NCBI RefSeq assembly: GCF_964340395.1
Contig: NC_135550.1
Span: 2,341,501-2,405,500, forward strand
Source: Glandiceps talaboti
Taxonomy: Eukaryota; Hemichordata; Enteropneusta; Spengelidae
Direction: 5' to 3'
Length of the DNA stretch: 64,000 nt
Shown piece after piece: positions 46,501 through 56,350 of this stretch; the stretch's first letter is position 1, and the number at the start of each line of letters is the position of its first letter. A model generated the notes under the pieces. That model was not told the DNA's origin, ran no database searches, and was given only the letters and a program-made list of their open reading frames with translations. The translations under genes and the position numbers were made by a program.

Positions 46501-48411
46501 CCATAAATACAACTAATGCACACCTGGTTGTTGTCAAAGAATACACTATGTTGTACAATCTGAAATTTGTGACTGTTATCTGTACTGAAGTATTAATTTA
46601 AAGTTAATGTGTGTGTGTGTGTGTGTGATGAATCTGTTGTTACTGTGACTACTTCTCAACAGTCTGGTAATATATTGTATGTGAGTGTGTCATTAGTTGA
46701 CATACTCTGTCAATAGTCTGAGGCAATCAGTGCTTTCACATTGTTGTCTATCTCATTATTAGTATTGTTTATATTTACCTGTTTCTGTGTGTTGACGGGA
46801 TAACTTCATCTACTTTAACACCAACATGATTTAACTGTGATTTATCAATCTCTAGTTCTCTGTGTAATTTATCCAATTCCTGAATAGAGATGACAAAATA
46901 ACCCTTAAATTAATCTAGTGGTTACTGTTCAACAAAAAAATATACATTTCATTCATTTTGTAACAGATTACGGAATATTATAGGTTTGTAATTTGTAAAC
47001 ATAGTTTTAATAACAAAAATTTAACCTAAAAATATTCTTTTAATAGTTTTCTATCAAAAATACCACATACAACATTAACTCAAGGATTTGACTGTCAAAC
47101 ACACCAAGTTGCATGTTTTTCTACTTTTGTTATATCTAGTGAAAAACTTTCACATGATATGATTACTTTGACTTGTTTTGGCACACCTTATACTTTCCAA
47201 ACCCCCCCCCCCCCCCCCATGCCAAGTAAAAAAAAAATACTGGCTTGTGATTTTAATAATTTTAGCAATGGCGTTGTAGCACAACTGTTGACAGTACACT
47301 TTAATTTTCTGTAATGATTATGTGCATGGTTTTGTCACTAGACATATTTGCATACATTCTTTGAAGATTTATTCTCATGCCTTCCCATCCATGTTGTTAT
47401 ATCTGCAACATACACCATCATTTAATGTTACTATGGGTGTGGTTTTGTTGCTAAGCATAGCTACATAAATTTTGCAATGCTCATTCATTTACCTTCCCGT
47501 CATCAGTGTTATTTTGGCATTATACGTCGTTGTTAACCTGTTGCTATGGGTGTGGTCTTGTTACTAAGGACATTTACATATTTTAAAATAATGTTTATTC
47601 AATTGCCTACCCATCCCTGTTGTTATAATTGTCAAAAAACCTATCATTTGACTGTTGCTAAGGGCATGATCATGGTTGCTAGGGCCAATTACACAAGTAT
47701 GACACATTCACAATTGACAGAGTAACAGTAACACTTTCAGAATCATAACCAAATTTCATCCCTTGTAGTTTGAGAGGTAAAGCTCAATACCAAACTCACT
47801 TGCATCATCTACAAGACAGACAGACAGACAGACAGACAGGCATTTTACCTTGAACGAACAAGGGTTAAAGTTAGGTAGACAATGTTTCCAAGCAACCTCA
47901 AGGAGAGATTAATTCCAGAACCATTCACACACACTTGTTACATTATGTTAGGTACCCAATAAACATTTTAATGGTTAATGAGATCAATACAACAATAATT
48001 TCTGTACAATCCCATGCCAGACATTTCACCAAAAAAATCATAGTTTTTTAGCGCTTGATCTGTACATCCTAGAAACATCCCTGTGAAATTCAGCCAAATC
48101 AACCAAGAACTTTTGGAATTATAGACTTTTGACTAAAAAACCACATTTTTATCCCTAATTTGCATATCACTGATGGGATCATTGTGTCATCAACAATTCT
48201 TAAACTAAACACCCCCAAGAACGTTCCTACCAAATTTCAGGCCAATCTGCACAGTAGTTTTGGAGTTTAATTTTTTTGACCAAAAATCACATTTTTTTAC
48301 CCAATTCACACACCGGTGGTAAGATCATTTTCATTTCCCAACTAGACACCAAAAGTAAAAAAGCCATCAAATATCATGGCAATCAGCCCAGTGGTTTTTG
48401 AGTTTAAGTCG

Positions 48412-48464
<53 letters not shown>

Positions 48465-51400
48465 TGCCATGCCTATAGCACTACTGAACCTTATCCATCC
48501 AGTTGTGCTAACAAGTGACTTACATCATCTAATTCTACTAGATCAGCTTCTTTATGGTTTATTATCTCATGTCGTCTATCAAAATACTTCTCTGCTTCTG
48601 TAATCTGTCATATAAAATAAACTACATCATTAATTTTAAATACAGATATTGACGATAAACTCCTTCATCTGAGGGTGTGTTGAGAAAGTATGGGTCAAGA
48701 AAACTTTGTATGTTGGCAAAGTATATGAGCTGAGATTCTGTTGGCAAAGTATACAAAATCTGAAATAATGGCAATAAGAAAATACTATTGAAACATGCTA
48801 AATGATTCTGAAGGTTACAATCCTCCCATATCCATTGTGACGTTTTAATACAATTTCCTAAATATTGCCCTAAACTTTCACTGCAAATATGTCCCTAATT
48901 TTACAAAATTCCCAAAAATATCGCCTAAAAATGCTAATTTGACAGAATTGCCTAATACTGTACCTCTTCCTTATAATCCTGGCATTGTTTAAATCTTCTG
49001 TTTAGTTCTTCTTCAAGCTGTGTAAGTTCATCAGCTGCATGCCATAGCTTCTCCAACCTCTCTTCATTACTCAAGGTGATGTCTTGAGACTCACACTGCA
49101 TCTTTATCACTTCTCTCTCAAATTTCTCAATCTGAAAAGAAATTTTCCAGTTGCACTGATAATAGTTGTCAAGACAAGTTTTCAATGGTTACAAGTATGT
49201 CATCAAATAGCAATCCAGTACTAGAAATGGTTTGACAGTAAGTTAGCAATGATTGATGTACTATATTTTATGTTAGTTGTGGTTGCTTTGTCAAATTTAT
49301 AGTTCAAATTTCAGTTCATTTTGTGAAATTTTGTTAATTAAATGTTTATTAGCTCGGTGAGAATTAAATGATGATCACAATAAGTTTGAAGGAACTTAAA
49401 TTTGTATTTTGATTTAGTCTACAGTGTAGACAACACTAAAACAGTCTACAGAACACTAAAACCGAACACTAAAACAGTCTACAGAACACTAAAACCAAAC
49501 ACTAAAACAGTCTACAGAACACTAAAACCAAACACTAAAACCAAACACTAAAACCGAACATTAAAACAGTCTATGAGCAAAATCTAAAATCTGATCCAAT
49601 TTCTTAAAGTAAACACTTTTATCATTAAAAATTCATTATGATTTTTCAATTTGTATCTGAGATGTACACTTTTTTTAAAATCTAATTCTTTATGCAGGAA
49701 ATCTATGTATCGTTCATTAAATTAATTTAAAAACTGGAAACATTCAGAGTGATTGAAAGAAGACATGCCATTTTTGTGTAGTATAACTGCTAGCAGAGAA
49801 CACAAAGCAAAGATGTCAGAGCATGTTTGTTTAGAAAGGAAGGAAAGTTCACCTGTGCAGAACTTTTTCTTCTTTCAGCAAAGTATTGTTGACTGTCATA
49901 TGTTTTCTTCTCTTCTTGCTTGTTAGCTATACTACAACTCTAAAGCAATCACAATGTATTCAAGTCAGATGTATACTTTCTTCATCGTTTGAATTTCAAA
50001 TATTTCTTTTGGAAGGGGGGGGGGGGGCTAATGTGTGATTAATTTGTGATTAATTTTTTAATCAAGACAGTGTGTGGAAATCGTCAAATTAATCAGACAT
50101 GTGTACAAGTTATCAGTATAGCTAGTAGTTGTCCTATGACTTCAATTGAAACCTAAAGCTACTTTTACTATCTTGTTAAAAGTGATGAAATCATGATAAA
50201 AATGTGAATATTAAAGTTTGATATTATCACACAATGAACTGATAAGTTAATCAATCTTGGTGTTCTGTGTTTGTATTTCCTTCATAGCCCTTGCCCCAAT
50301 TTATAAATAAATAAAATATAGAACCATGCACTAATCCTTGGGTACAAAATCAGGTTCCTGTTAGCAATCTCACCCTAACCCAATCCCAGATTGTCCTCTT
50401 GTCCATATTTTGTCCATATTTTGCTATAAGTAGACAAGCACACGTCATAAACCTAACTCTAATCCTAACCCTATATATCCACAAACCTAACTCTAATCCT
50501 AACCTTATCCATAAACCTAACTCTAATCCTAACCTTATCCACAAACCTAACTCTAATCCTAACCCTATATATCCACAAACCTAACTCTAATCCTAACCCT
50601 ATCCACAAACCTAACTCTAATCCTAACCCTATCCATAAACCTAACTCTAATCCTAACCCTGTCCACAAACCTAACTCTAATCCTAACCCTATCTATAAAC
50701 CTAACTCTAATCCTAACCTTATCCACAAACCTAACTCTAATCCTAACCCTATCCATAAACCTAACTCTAATCCTAACCCTGTCCACAAACCTAACTCTAA
50801 TCCTAACCCTGTCCATAAACCTAACTCTAATCCTAACCTTATCCACAAACCTAACTCTAATCCTAACCCTATATATCCACAAACCTAACTCTAATCCTAA
50901 CCCTATCCATATACCTAACTCTAATCCTAACCCTAGCTATAAACCTAACTCTAATCCTAACCCTGTCCATAAACCTAACTCTAATCCTAACCCTATCCAT
51001 AAACATAACTCTAATCCTAACCCTGTCCACAAACCTAACTCTAATCCTAACCCTGTCCATAAACCTAACTCTAATCCTAACCTTATCTACAAACCTAACT
51101 CTAATCCTAACCTTATCCACAAACCTAACTCTAATCCTAACCCTATATATCCACAAACCTAACTCTAATCCTAACCCTATCCACAAACCTAACTCTAATC
51201 CTAACCCTATCCATAAACCTAACTCTAATCCTAACCCTATCCATAAACCTAACTCTAATCCTAACCCTATATATCCACAAACCTAACTCTAATCCTAACC
51301 CTATCCACAAACCTAACTCTAATCCTAACCCTATCCATAAACCTAACTCTAATCCTAACCCTATCCATAAACCTAACGCTAATCCTAACCCTATCTACAA

Positions 51401-52966
51401 ACCTAACTCTAATCCTAACCCTATCCATAAACCTAACTCTAATCCTAACCCTATCTACAAACCTAACTCTAATCCTAACCTGCTATATTGACAAACCTAA
51501 ATCTTTGGCTTGAACACAATGTGCTGATCTATTGTAAATTTCAATCCACTGTTCTAGAAAGGTCATCTACTCCATTTTGATTGGAAACTTTCCAAATAAA
51601 ATTCAAGTTATTGAACCCTTCTGCCAGTGCCAGGCATATAAAATCACTGCTAAAGTCACTATATGGAAAGTAAATTGTACAACTTACATTACATTATTTT
51701 TGTATTTATGCACAGGTATTGATAGTTTTCATACTACCACTGGTGGATTACAATTCATATATATATAGATTGTAAAACTGTCACAGGTTATCATCATTTC
51801 ATACATTAATATGATAATCAACTCAATGAACTTCAGACAAGTGCATTAATTTAAATTATACTGTGGTATCAATTACTCTACAACCAGAGACAGGCAAGCA
51901 TTTACAAAATTAATTGTTACAAACAAGGAAAGTAAACATTGAACTGGATTATAACACTTGGCACAACATGTTGGAAGTACAGAGACAATTAGTATTACAT
52001 TCCATTACTTGATAAGAACAGTTTTATAACCTTTACGTAATACTAATAGTTCACATTCACAGATGAATTTCAAGTTCCTCTGGCATTTCATGTACACACA
52101 AAGAAGCCATGAAATTGTTCTATCAAACCATACATGTTCCTATACTTCCAACATGTTGTGTCAAGTTTTCAGTTGTTTAATATCCCTGTTTGCAACAAGT
52201 TCCTCTTGTAAATGTTGGCCTGTTGCTGGTTGTAACTTTAGTGTGAAGTGTGATTTGCCAAAGTTTTTCAAACATATAATTAGGATGTACTAAAAGTTCT
52301 CACCTCTTTTTCACTTTCTTCAACATCAGAAGATTCACTCACTTCAACAGTCATCTCTTTTTGTGGCTCCTCAATAATGTCTGCCATTTTGTCACCTCCT
52401 TTATTCTCCTCTTTTTCCAACTTTTTCTCAGTATCATCCATGTCATTATGTACATGTTGTACCACAGACTTCTCACTATCAATGTCATGTTCATGCCCAT
52501 TAACAAGAGTTTCTTGCATGACTTTGTTGGATTCTTGAACAGCATCTAATTCAGGGGTTGCATTCTTTTCAAAATCTATGGCTTTTAATTCCTTTCCTTT
52601 TTTCTTGTCTTTTTTAGACTTTTTCTTTTTATGGTGCACAGATACTGCTGTAAGTTCACTATCCAAACCATTCTCATATCCATTTGCAAATCTTACTTGT
52701 TTCATATTATTTGATTCTTGAAGACCATCCACACTTTCATCTTTATCCTTTTCTTCATCTTTCTCTACTTTCTTCTTCTTTTTCTTTTTCTTCTCCTTTT
52801 TACATTTCTTGCCCTGATAGATAACAGTGGTTTCAACTTCACTACTGTCTTCTTGTTCGTTTGTCGTAACAATATTTTCTAGGCCACTATTTTTAGTGTC
52901 TACATCTTGGATCCCAGTATCAGCTTCTTGATCACAGCATTGTTCTTGATCTTCCATTTTGGCCAT
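42157..52966 (-). CDS. Gene B: 542-residue coiled-coil protein with a C-terminal CaaX box (7 exons, complete)
   Basis: Exons join with matching phases: 52966-52304, 49939-49853, 49131-48964, 48604-48524, 46879-46779, 44818-44686, 42552-42157. Residues 1-221 are acidic with two Lys-rich tracts (about 53-70 and 113-127). Residues about 222-440 form a charged heptad-like coiled coil (RLEKLWHAADELTQLEEELN, ELDKLHRELEIDKSQL). Residues 440-535 are Ser/Thr/Arg-rich and probably disordered. The protein ends KKRQVSTTCVIL. CVIL fits the CaaX pattern, and Leu at the end favours geranylgeranylation in known enzymes. With the Lys-Lys-Arg just before it, membrane attachment is a fair inference. The start ATG has GCC after it. 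I recognise no orthologue. Long Lys tracts could instead mean nuclear localisation. Confidence 0.85.
42593..43070. repeat. 31-bp minisatellite in gene B intron 6, about 15 copies
   Basis: Units are TATTATCAAACTACTCTCAG followed by GTTATATTTAC, with CTACT/CTGCT variants and later units gaining an extra TC. It begins about 40 bases from the acceptor of exon 7. The 116-residue frame crossing it is a repeat artefact. Confidence 0.92.
43458..44650 (+). repeat. R1-family dispersed repeat, copy in gene B intron 6
   Basis: This is the clearest plus-strand copy. It runs TTAGCACAACTG, GGTTCAGTAGTGCTATAGGC, a long (TG)n tract (43508-43582), CATGTCTGAGTTATGGCTTT, then three degenerate repeats of about 130-150 bases around ATATGCAAATTAGG and TTTTGGTCAAAA. 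Two repeats around CCTAGCAAC and CCCATAGCAACAGCTAAAT follow, and it ends at GGCGCTATTTTTTTA. It ends about 36 bases from the donor of exon 6. No protein is encoded. Confidence 0.8.
44686..44818 (-). CDS. Gene B exon 6
   Basis: The acceptor (GTCTACACAG, minus strand) gives an A that completes Arg with exon 5, then 44 codons: FVAFTSQDEDYILKVNIRKL, QGDLKACEQTIALKDEDM and THIQQE. The donor is GAG|GTACAG. Coiled-coil pattern throughout. A nearer in-frame acceptor (CATCCCAG) exists but would break the phase. Confidence 0.82.
44819..46778. other. Gene B intron 5
   Basis: Contains a C-run (about 45380-45396), a CA tract (45552-45574) and a 28-bp minisatellite (45618-45848). No further exon was found; exons 5 and 6 already join in phase. 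Confidence 0.5.
45618..45848. repeat. 28-bp minisatellite, about 8 copies
   Basis: The unit is TTGACAATGTGTCTGTGGGT followed by AAACAATA. One unit lacks ATA and the last unit contains GATGGTGGG. It yields spurious frames of SILFTHRHIVN on the minus strand. Confidence 0.93.
46779..46879 (-). CDS. Gene B exon 5
   Basis: The acceptor (ATCTCTATTCAG, minus strand) and donor ACAG|GTAAAT bound 33 codons plus AG: ELDKLHRELEIDKSQLNHVG, then VKVDEVIPSTHRN. Phase 0 in, phase 2 out. Confidence 0.82.
47262..48512 (-). repeat. R1-family dispersed repeat, copy in gene B intron 4
   Basis: Same order of landmarks as the copy at 43458, inverted: CAATGGCGTTGTAGCACAAC at the left, repeats around TGTTGCTATGGGTGTGGT, then TTTGCATATCACTGATGGG, a CA tract (48414-48462) and CCATGCCTATAGCACTACTG, with GTTGTGCTAA at the right end. 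It ends 12 bases from the donor of exon 4. Confidence 0.8.
48524..48604 (-). CDS. Gene B exon 4
   Basis: The acceptor (TTTTATATGACAG, minus strand) and strong donor GAT|GTAAGT bound exactly 27 codons: ITEAEKYFDRRHEIINHKE and ADLVELDD. Phase 0 at both ends. Coiled-coil character. Confidence 0.83.
48605..48963. other. Gene B intron 3
   Basis: No repeat array or exon seen. A short duplication around GTTGGCAAAGTATA occurs at about 48712 and 48740. Confidence 0.4.
48964..49131 (-). CDS. Gene B exon 3
   Basis: The acceptor (ATTTCTTTTCAG, minus strand) and donor GAG|GTACAG bound 56 codons: IEKFEREVIKMQCESQDITL, SNEERLEKLWHAADELTQLE and EELNRRFKQCQDYKEE. This is the clearest coiled-coil segment of the protein. 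Confidence 0.86.
49425..49570. repeat. Irregular repeat of AACACTAAAAC words
   Basis: Short units ACAGTCTACAGAACACTAAA and CAAACACTAAAAC alternate, about 10 copies of the ACACTAAAA core. The core resembles the ACACTAAAACTAG junction of the 25-bp array at 37163-38970, but the rest differs. Confidence 0.75.
49853..49939 (-). CDS. Gene B exon 2
   Basis: The acceptor (GATTGCTTTAG, minus strand) and donor ACAG|GTGAAC bound 29 codons: SCSIANKQEEKKTYDSQQYF, then AERRKSSAQ. Phase 0 at both ends. A second acceptor two bases on would shift the frame into stops. Confidence 0.8.
49940..52303. other. Gene B intron 1
   Basis: About 2.4 kb with a G-run (about 50014-50025) and the telomere-like array at 50458-51480. 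The rest (51481-52303) is AT-rich unique sequence without a supported gene. Confidence 0.5.
50458..51480. repeat. 30-bp telomere-like minisatellite, about 34 copies
   Basis: The unit is AACCTAACTCTAATCCTAAC followed by CCTATCCAYA, with occasional longer ATATATCCAC junctions. It is built from CCTAA-type words and so resembles degenerate vertebrate-type telomere repeat (CCCTAA), but each unit keeps one fixed 30-base pattern. It gives open minus-strand frames of RVRIRVRFVD, which I treat as artefact. Confidence 0.95.
52304..52966 (-). CDS. Gene B exon 1 (start of coding sequence)
   Basis: ATG at 52966 in the context AAACATGGCC gives MAKMEDQEQCCDQEADTGIQ and 221 codons to donor GAG|GTGAGA. The frame is open for 11 more codons upstream but without ATG. 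The exon encodes an acidic, low-complexity region with two Lys-rich tracts and a Glu/Ser-rich end (VEVSESSDVEESEKE). A CAACAG acceptor-like site 27 bases before the ATG suggests the 5' UTR may be spliced. Confidence 0.83.
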
Positions 52967-53343
52967 GTTTAAGTTCTTAGTAGGAAAACTGTTGATCACC
53001 CATATTGACCAAAAGAGTATATAATATTACATTGGTTGTTCACTCTATGAAGTAAATGATGAAATATGAAAATATTATGAATAACTGACATTTCAAATTT
53101 TAATGGAACTTTGAAAAAAAATTATGTTAAATAAAACTATTATCGGTGTTTGATAATATGAAACTCGTTGAAAATTAAAGCTGTTCTGTGTGCTCATTTT
53201 GTACTGCTGTGAATTAAAAACAATTCAATTAATTAATTAAAAACAATTGCAATTCATTATGAATGTCAGTGTCAGTGCTAGCAACATTTCAATAAAATGT
53301 GAAAGTTTTTTTTAGACCACAGATTCCTTGTCTCTACATGTTC

Positions 53344-53542
53344 ACACTATCCACCTGTATGACAGTGATTTACACTATCCACCTGTATGACAGTGATTTG
53401 CACTATCCACCTGTATGACAGTGATTTACACTATCCACCTGTATGACAGTGATTTACACTATCCACCTGTATGACAGTAATTTACACTATCCACCTGTAT
53501 GACAGTGATTTACACTATCCACCTGTATGACAGTGATTTACA
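53344..53542. repeat. 28-bp minisatellite, 7 copies
   Basis: The unit is CACTATCCACCTGTATGACA followed by GTGATTTA. One unit has GTAATTTA and one GTGATTTG. It lies about 0.4 kb upstream of the gene B start codon. Confidence 0.95.
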
Positions 53543-53696
53543 CTGGATTAACTTTTTAAGCTCTATTTAATGTGGCTCTAATCTAAACATCTGTCTATAA
53601 TTAGTACAATTGAAGAAATGGTGTCTTTGTTCACTGAATAAAACCTCTTAAACCACACCTTAATGAACACTATGAAGTCTTGTGATATGTTTGGAA

Positions 53697-54706
53697 ACAT
53701 GTAGAACTATAATTGTTTATGGCATTTATCTGTTGACGTCAGACTATACAATATAATGTAGAACTATAATTGTTTATGGCATTTATCTGTTGACGTCAGA
53801 CTATACAATATAATGTAGAACTATAATTGTTTATGGCATTTATCTGTTGACGTCAGACTATACAATATAATGTAGAACTATAATTGTTTATGGCATTTAT
53901 CTGTTGACGTCAGACTATACAATATAATGTAGAACTATAATTGTTTATGGCATTTATCTGTTGACGTCAGACTATACAATATAATGTAGAACTATAATTG
54001 TTTATGGCATTTATCTGTTGACGTCAGACTATACAATATAATGTAGAACTATAATTGTTTATGGCATTTATCTGTTGACGTCAGACTATACAATATAATG
54101 TAGAACTATAATTGTTTATGGCATTTATCTGTTGACGTCAGACTATACAATATAATGTAGAACTATAATTGTTTATGGCATTTATCTGTTGACGTCAGAC
54201 TATACAATATAATGTAGAACTATAATTGTTTAGAGCATTTTTCTGTTGACGTCAGACTATACAATATAATGTAGAACTATAATTGTTTATGGCATTTATC
54301 TGTTGACGTCAGACTATACAATATAATGTAGAACTATAATTGTTTATGGCATTTATCTGTTGACGTCAGACTATACAATATAATGTAGAACTATAATTGT
54401 TTATAGCATTTATCTGTTGACGGCAGACTATACAATATAATGTAGAACTATAATTGTTTATGGCATTTATCTGTTGACGTCAGACTATACAATATAATGT
54501 AGAACTATAATTGTTTATAGCATTTATCTGTTGACGGCAGACTATACAATATAATGTAGAACTATAATTGTTTATAGCATTTATCTGTTGACGGCAGACT
54601 ATACAATATAATGTAGAACTATAATTGTTTATAGCATTTATCTGTTGACGGCAGACTATACAATATAATGTAGAACTATAATTGTTTATAGCATTTATCT
54701 GTTGAC
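53697..54706. repeat. 57-bp tandem array carrying TGACGTCA, about 17.5 copies
   Basis: Units contain TGTAGAACTATAATTGTTTA, TGGCATTTATCTGTTGACGT and CAGACTATACAATATAA. Thirteen units carry the full palindrome TGACGTCA and four (near 54419, 54533, 54590, 54647) carry TGACGGCA. The palindrome is the consensus CRE site bound by CREB/ATF bZIP proteins. It begins 0.73 kb upstream of the gene B start codon. Confidence 0.95.
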
Positions 54707-54768
54707 TATACAATACAATACAATACAACACAATACAATACAATACAATACAATACAATACAATACAA
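54707..54768. repeat. (CAATA)n microsatellite
   Basis: About 12 pentanucleotide copies of ACAAT, directly at the end of the 57-bp array, whose own units end ACAATATAA. Confidence 0.92.
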
Positions 54769-54940
54769 ATCATAGATGATACTGGACAGAGATGTTTATT
54801 ATATGTAGTCTAGCTATTAAAGCTGAGGTAATCATAGCATTTTTTCACAATTTATGCCTCAATTGTTCTTTGAGGATTCCTTTTACTTGCCATCATAGTA
54901 GGTGTAACATAATAGACTGCTATGAGTAATCAGAATTGGA

Positions 54941-55597
54941 TTATATTTTTATAGCCCCACCCTTACCCCAGGGGTGCTATTACAATGGGCTCCTTGTGTG
55001 ACTGTGCATGTGATTATATTTTTATAGCCCCACCCTTACCCCAGGGGTGCTATTACAATGGGCTCCTTGTGTGACTGTGCATGTGATTCTATTTTTATAG
55101 CCCCACCCTTACCCCAGGGGTGGTATTACAATGGGCTCCTTGTGTGACTGTGCATGTGATTCTATTTTTATAGCCCCACCCTTACCCCAGGGGTGGTATT
55201 ACAATGGGCTCCTTGTGTGACTGTGCATGTGATTATATTTTTATAGCCCCACCCTTACCCCAGGGGTGGTATTACAATGGGCTCCTTGTGTGACTGTGCA
55301 TGTGATTATATTTTTATAGCCCCACCCTTACCCCAGGGGTGGTATTACAATGGGCTCCTTGTATGACTGTGCATGTGATTATATTTTTATAGCCCCACCC
55401 TTACCCCAGGGGTGCTATTACAATGGGCTCCTTGTATGACTGTGCATGTGATTATATTTTTATAGCCCCACCCTTACCCCAGGGGTGGTATTACAATGGG
55501 CTCCTTGTGTGACTGTGCATGTGATTCTATTTTTATAGCCCCACCCTTACCCCAGGGGTGGTATTACAATGGGCTCCTTGTGTGACTGTGCATGTGT
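54941..55597. repeat. 73-bp tandem repeat, 9 copies
   Basis: The unit is ATTTTTATAGCCCCACCCTT, ACCCCAGGGGTGGTATTACA and ATGGGCTCCTTGTGTGACTG, then TGCATGTGATT. CCACCC and GGGTGG can form a small hairpin. The last unit runs straight into the dispersed repeat at 55598, so the array looks like an expanded end of that element. Confidence 0.95.
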
Positions 55598-56350
55598 CCG
55601 CCTCTCTGTCCATCTGTAATATGTCATTTCTTAGACGTGCAATATTCGATTTCTTTCAAATCTGACACAGAGGTGATATATCATGTGGGACATAAACACA
55701 TCAATTTTTTTTTATATATGCAAATTTGACCTAATGGCGGCCATATTTGTAGTTAAAATTCAATATTTACTGCATGACTCAAATACTAATACACAATACA
55801 AGTGTGTACCCCATATTATTAGATGCAAGCTATCTTTGAAGACTTGACCTCAGGGTCAATTATCAAAATCAAGCCAATTCCTGCCTATCACAGACACATT
55901 GTAATATTGGAGAAATGAACTTAATAATACACTGTTACACAAGCATTATTTTTGGTGCACATATGACGTTTACTGAATGGCGGCCATATTTGTAGTTAAA
56001 AATCATCATTTACTGCATAACTCAAAAACTGTGATATATAGAGACTTCATTCAGTATCTACCCCCATTTTTATCAGTTGCAAGCTATCTTTTGAGACACT
56101 GACCCTTGACCGTGAGGGTTAAATATCAAAATTAAACCAACTGACCTACAGAGAAGACCATCAAATTAAGCTTACTAACAATAATGCAGATACTTTGTAG
56201 CAATTATGTGTAGCTAATGTCTTTTAGATCATGTCTATAGATAATGCAGAACCAGATAAACATACACATGTATTACTTTGTTCATAACACTTTTTACTCA
56301 ATGACAGCCATATCTGTAGTCAACAATCATTGGTGAAGACTTGTTTTTTA
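55598..56350 (+). repeat. Dispersed non-autonomous repeat with internal copies
   Basis: Two copies of ATGGCGGCCATATTTGTAGT (about 55733 and 55977) and a diverged third (about 56300), with CATTTACTGCATAACTCAAA and GCAAGCTATCTTT nearby, mark an internal repeat of about 240-320 bases. The structure is like R1 but the sequence differs. No ORF. Confidence 0.6.

Noticed and set aside
50350-51186. Minus-strand frames of RVRIRVRFVD repeats
   Set aside because: They derive from the 30-bp telomere-like array in gene B intron 1.
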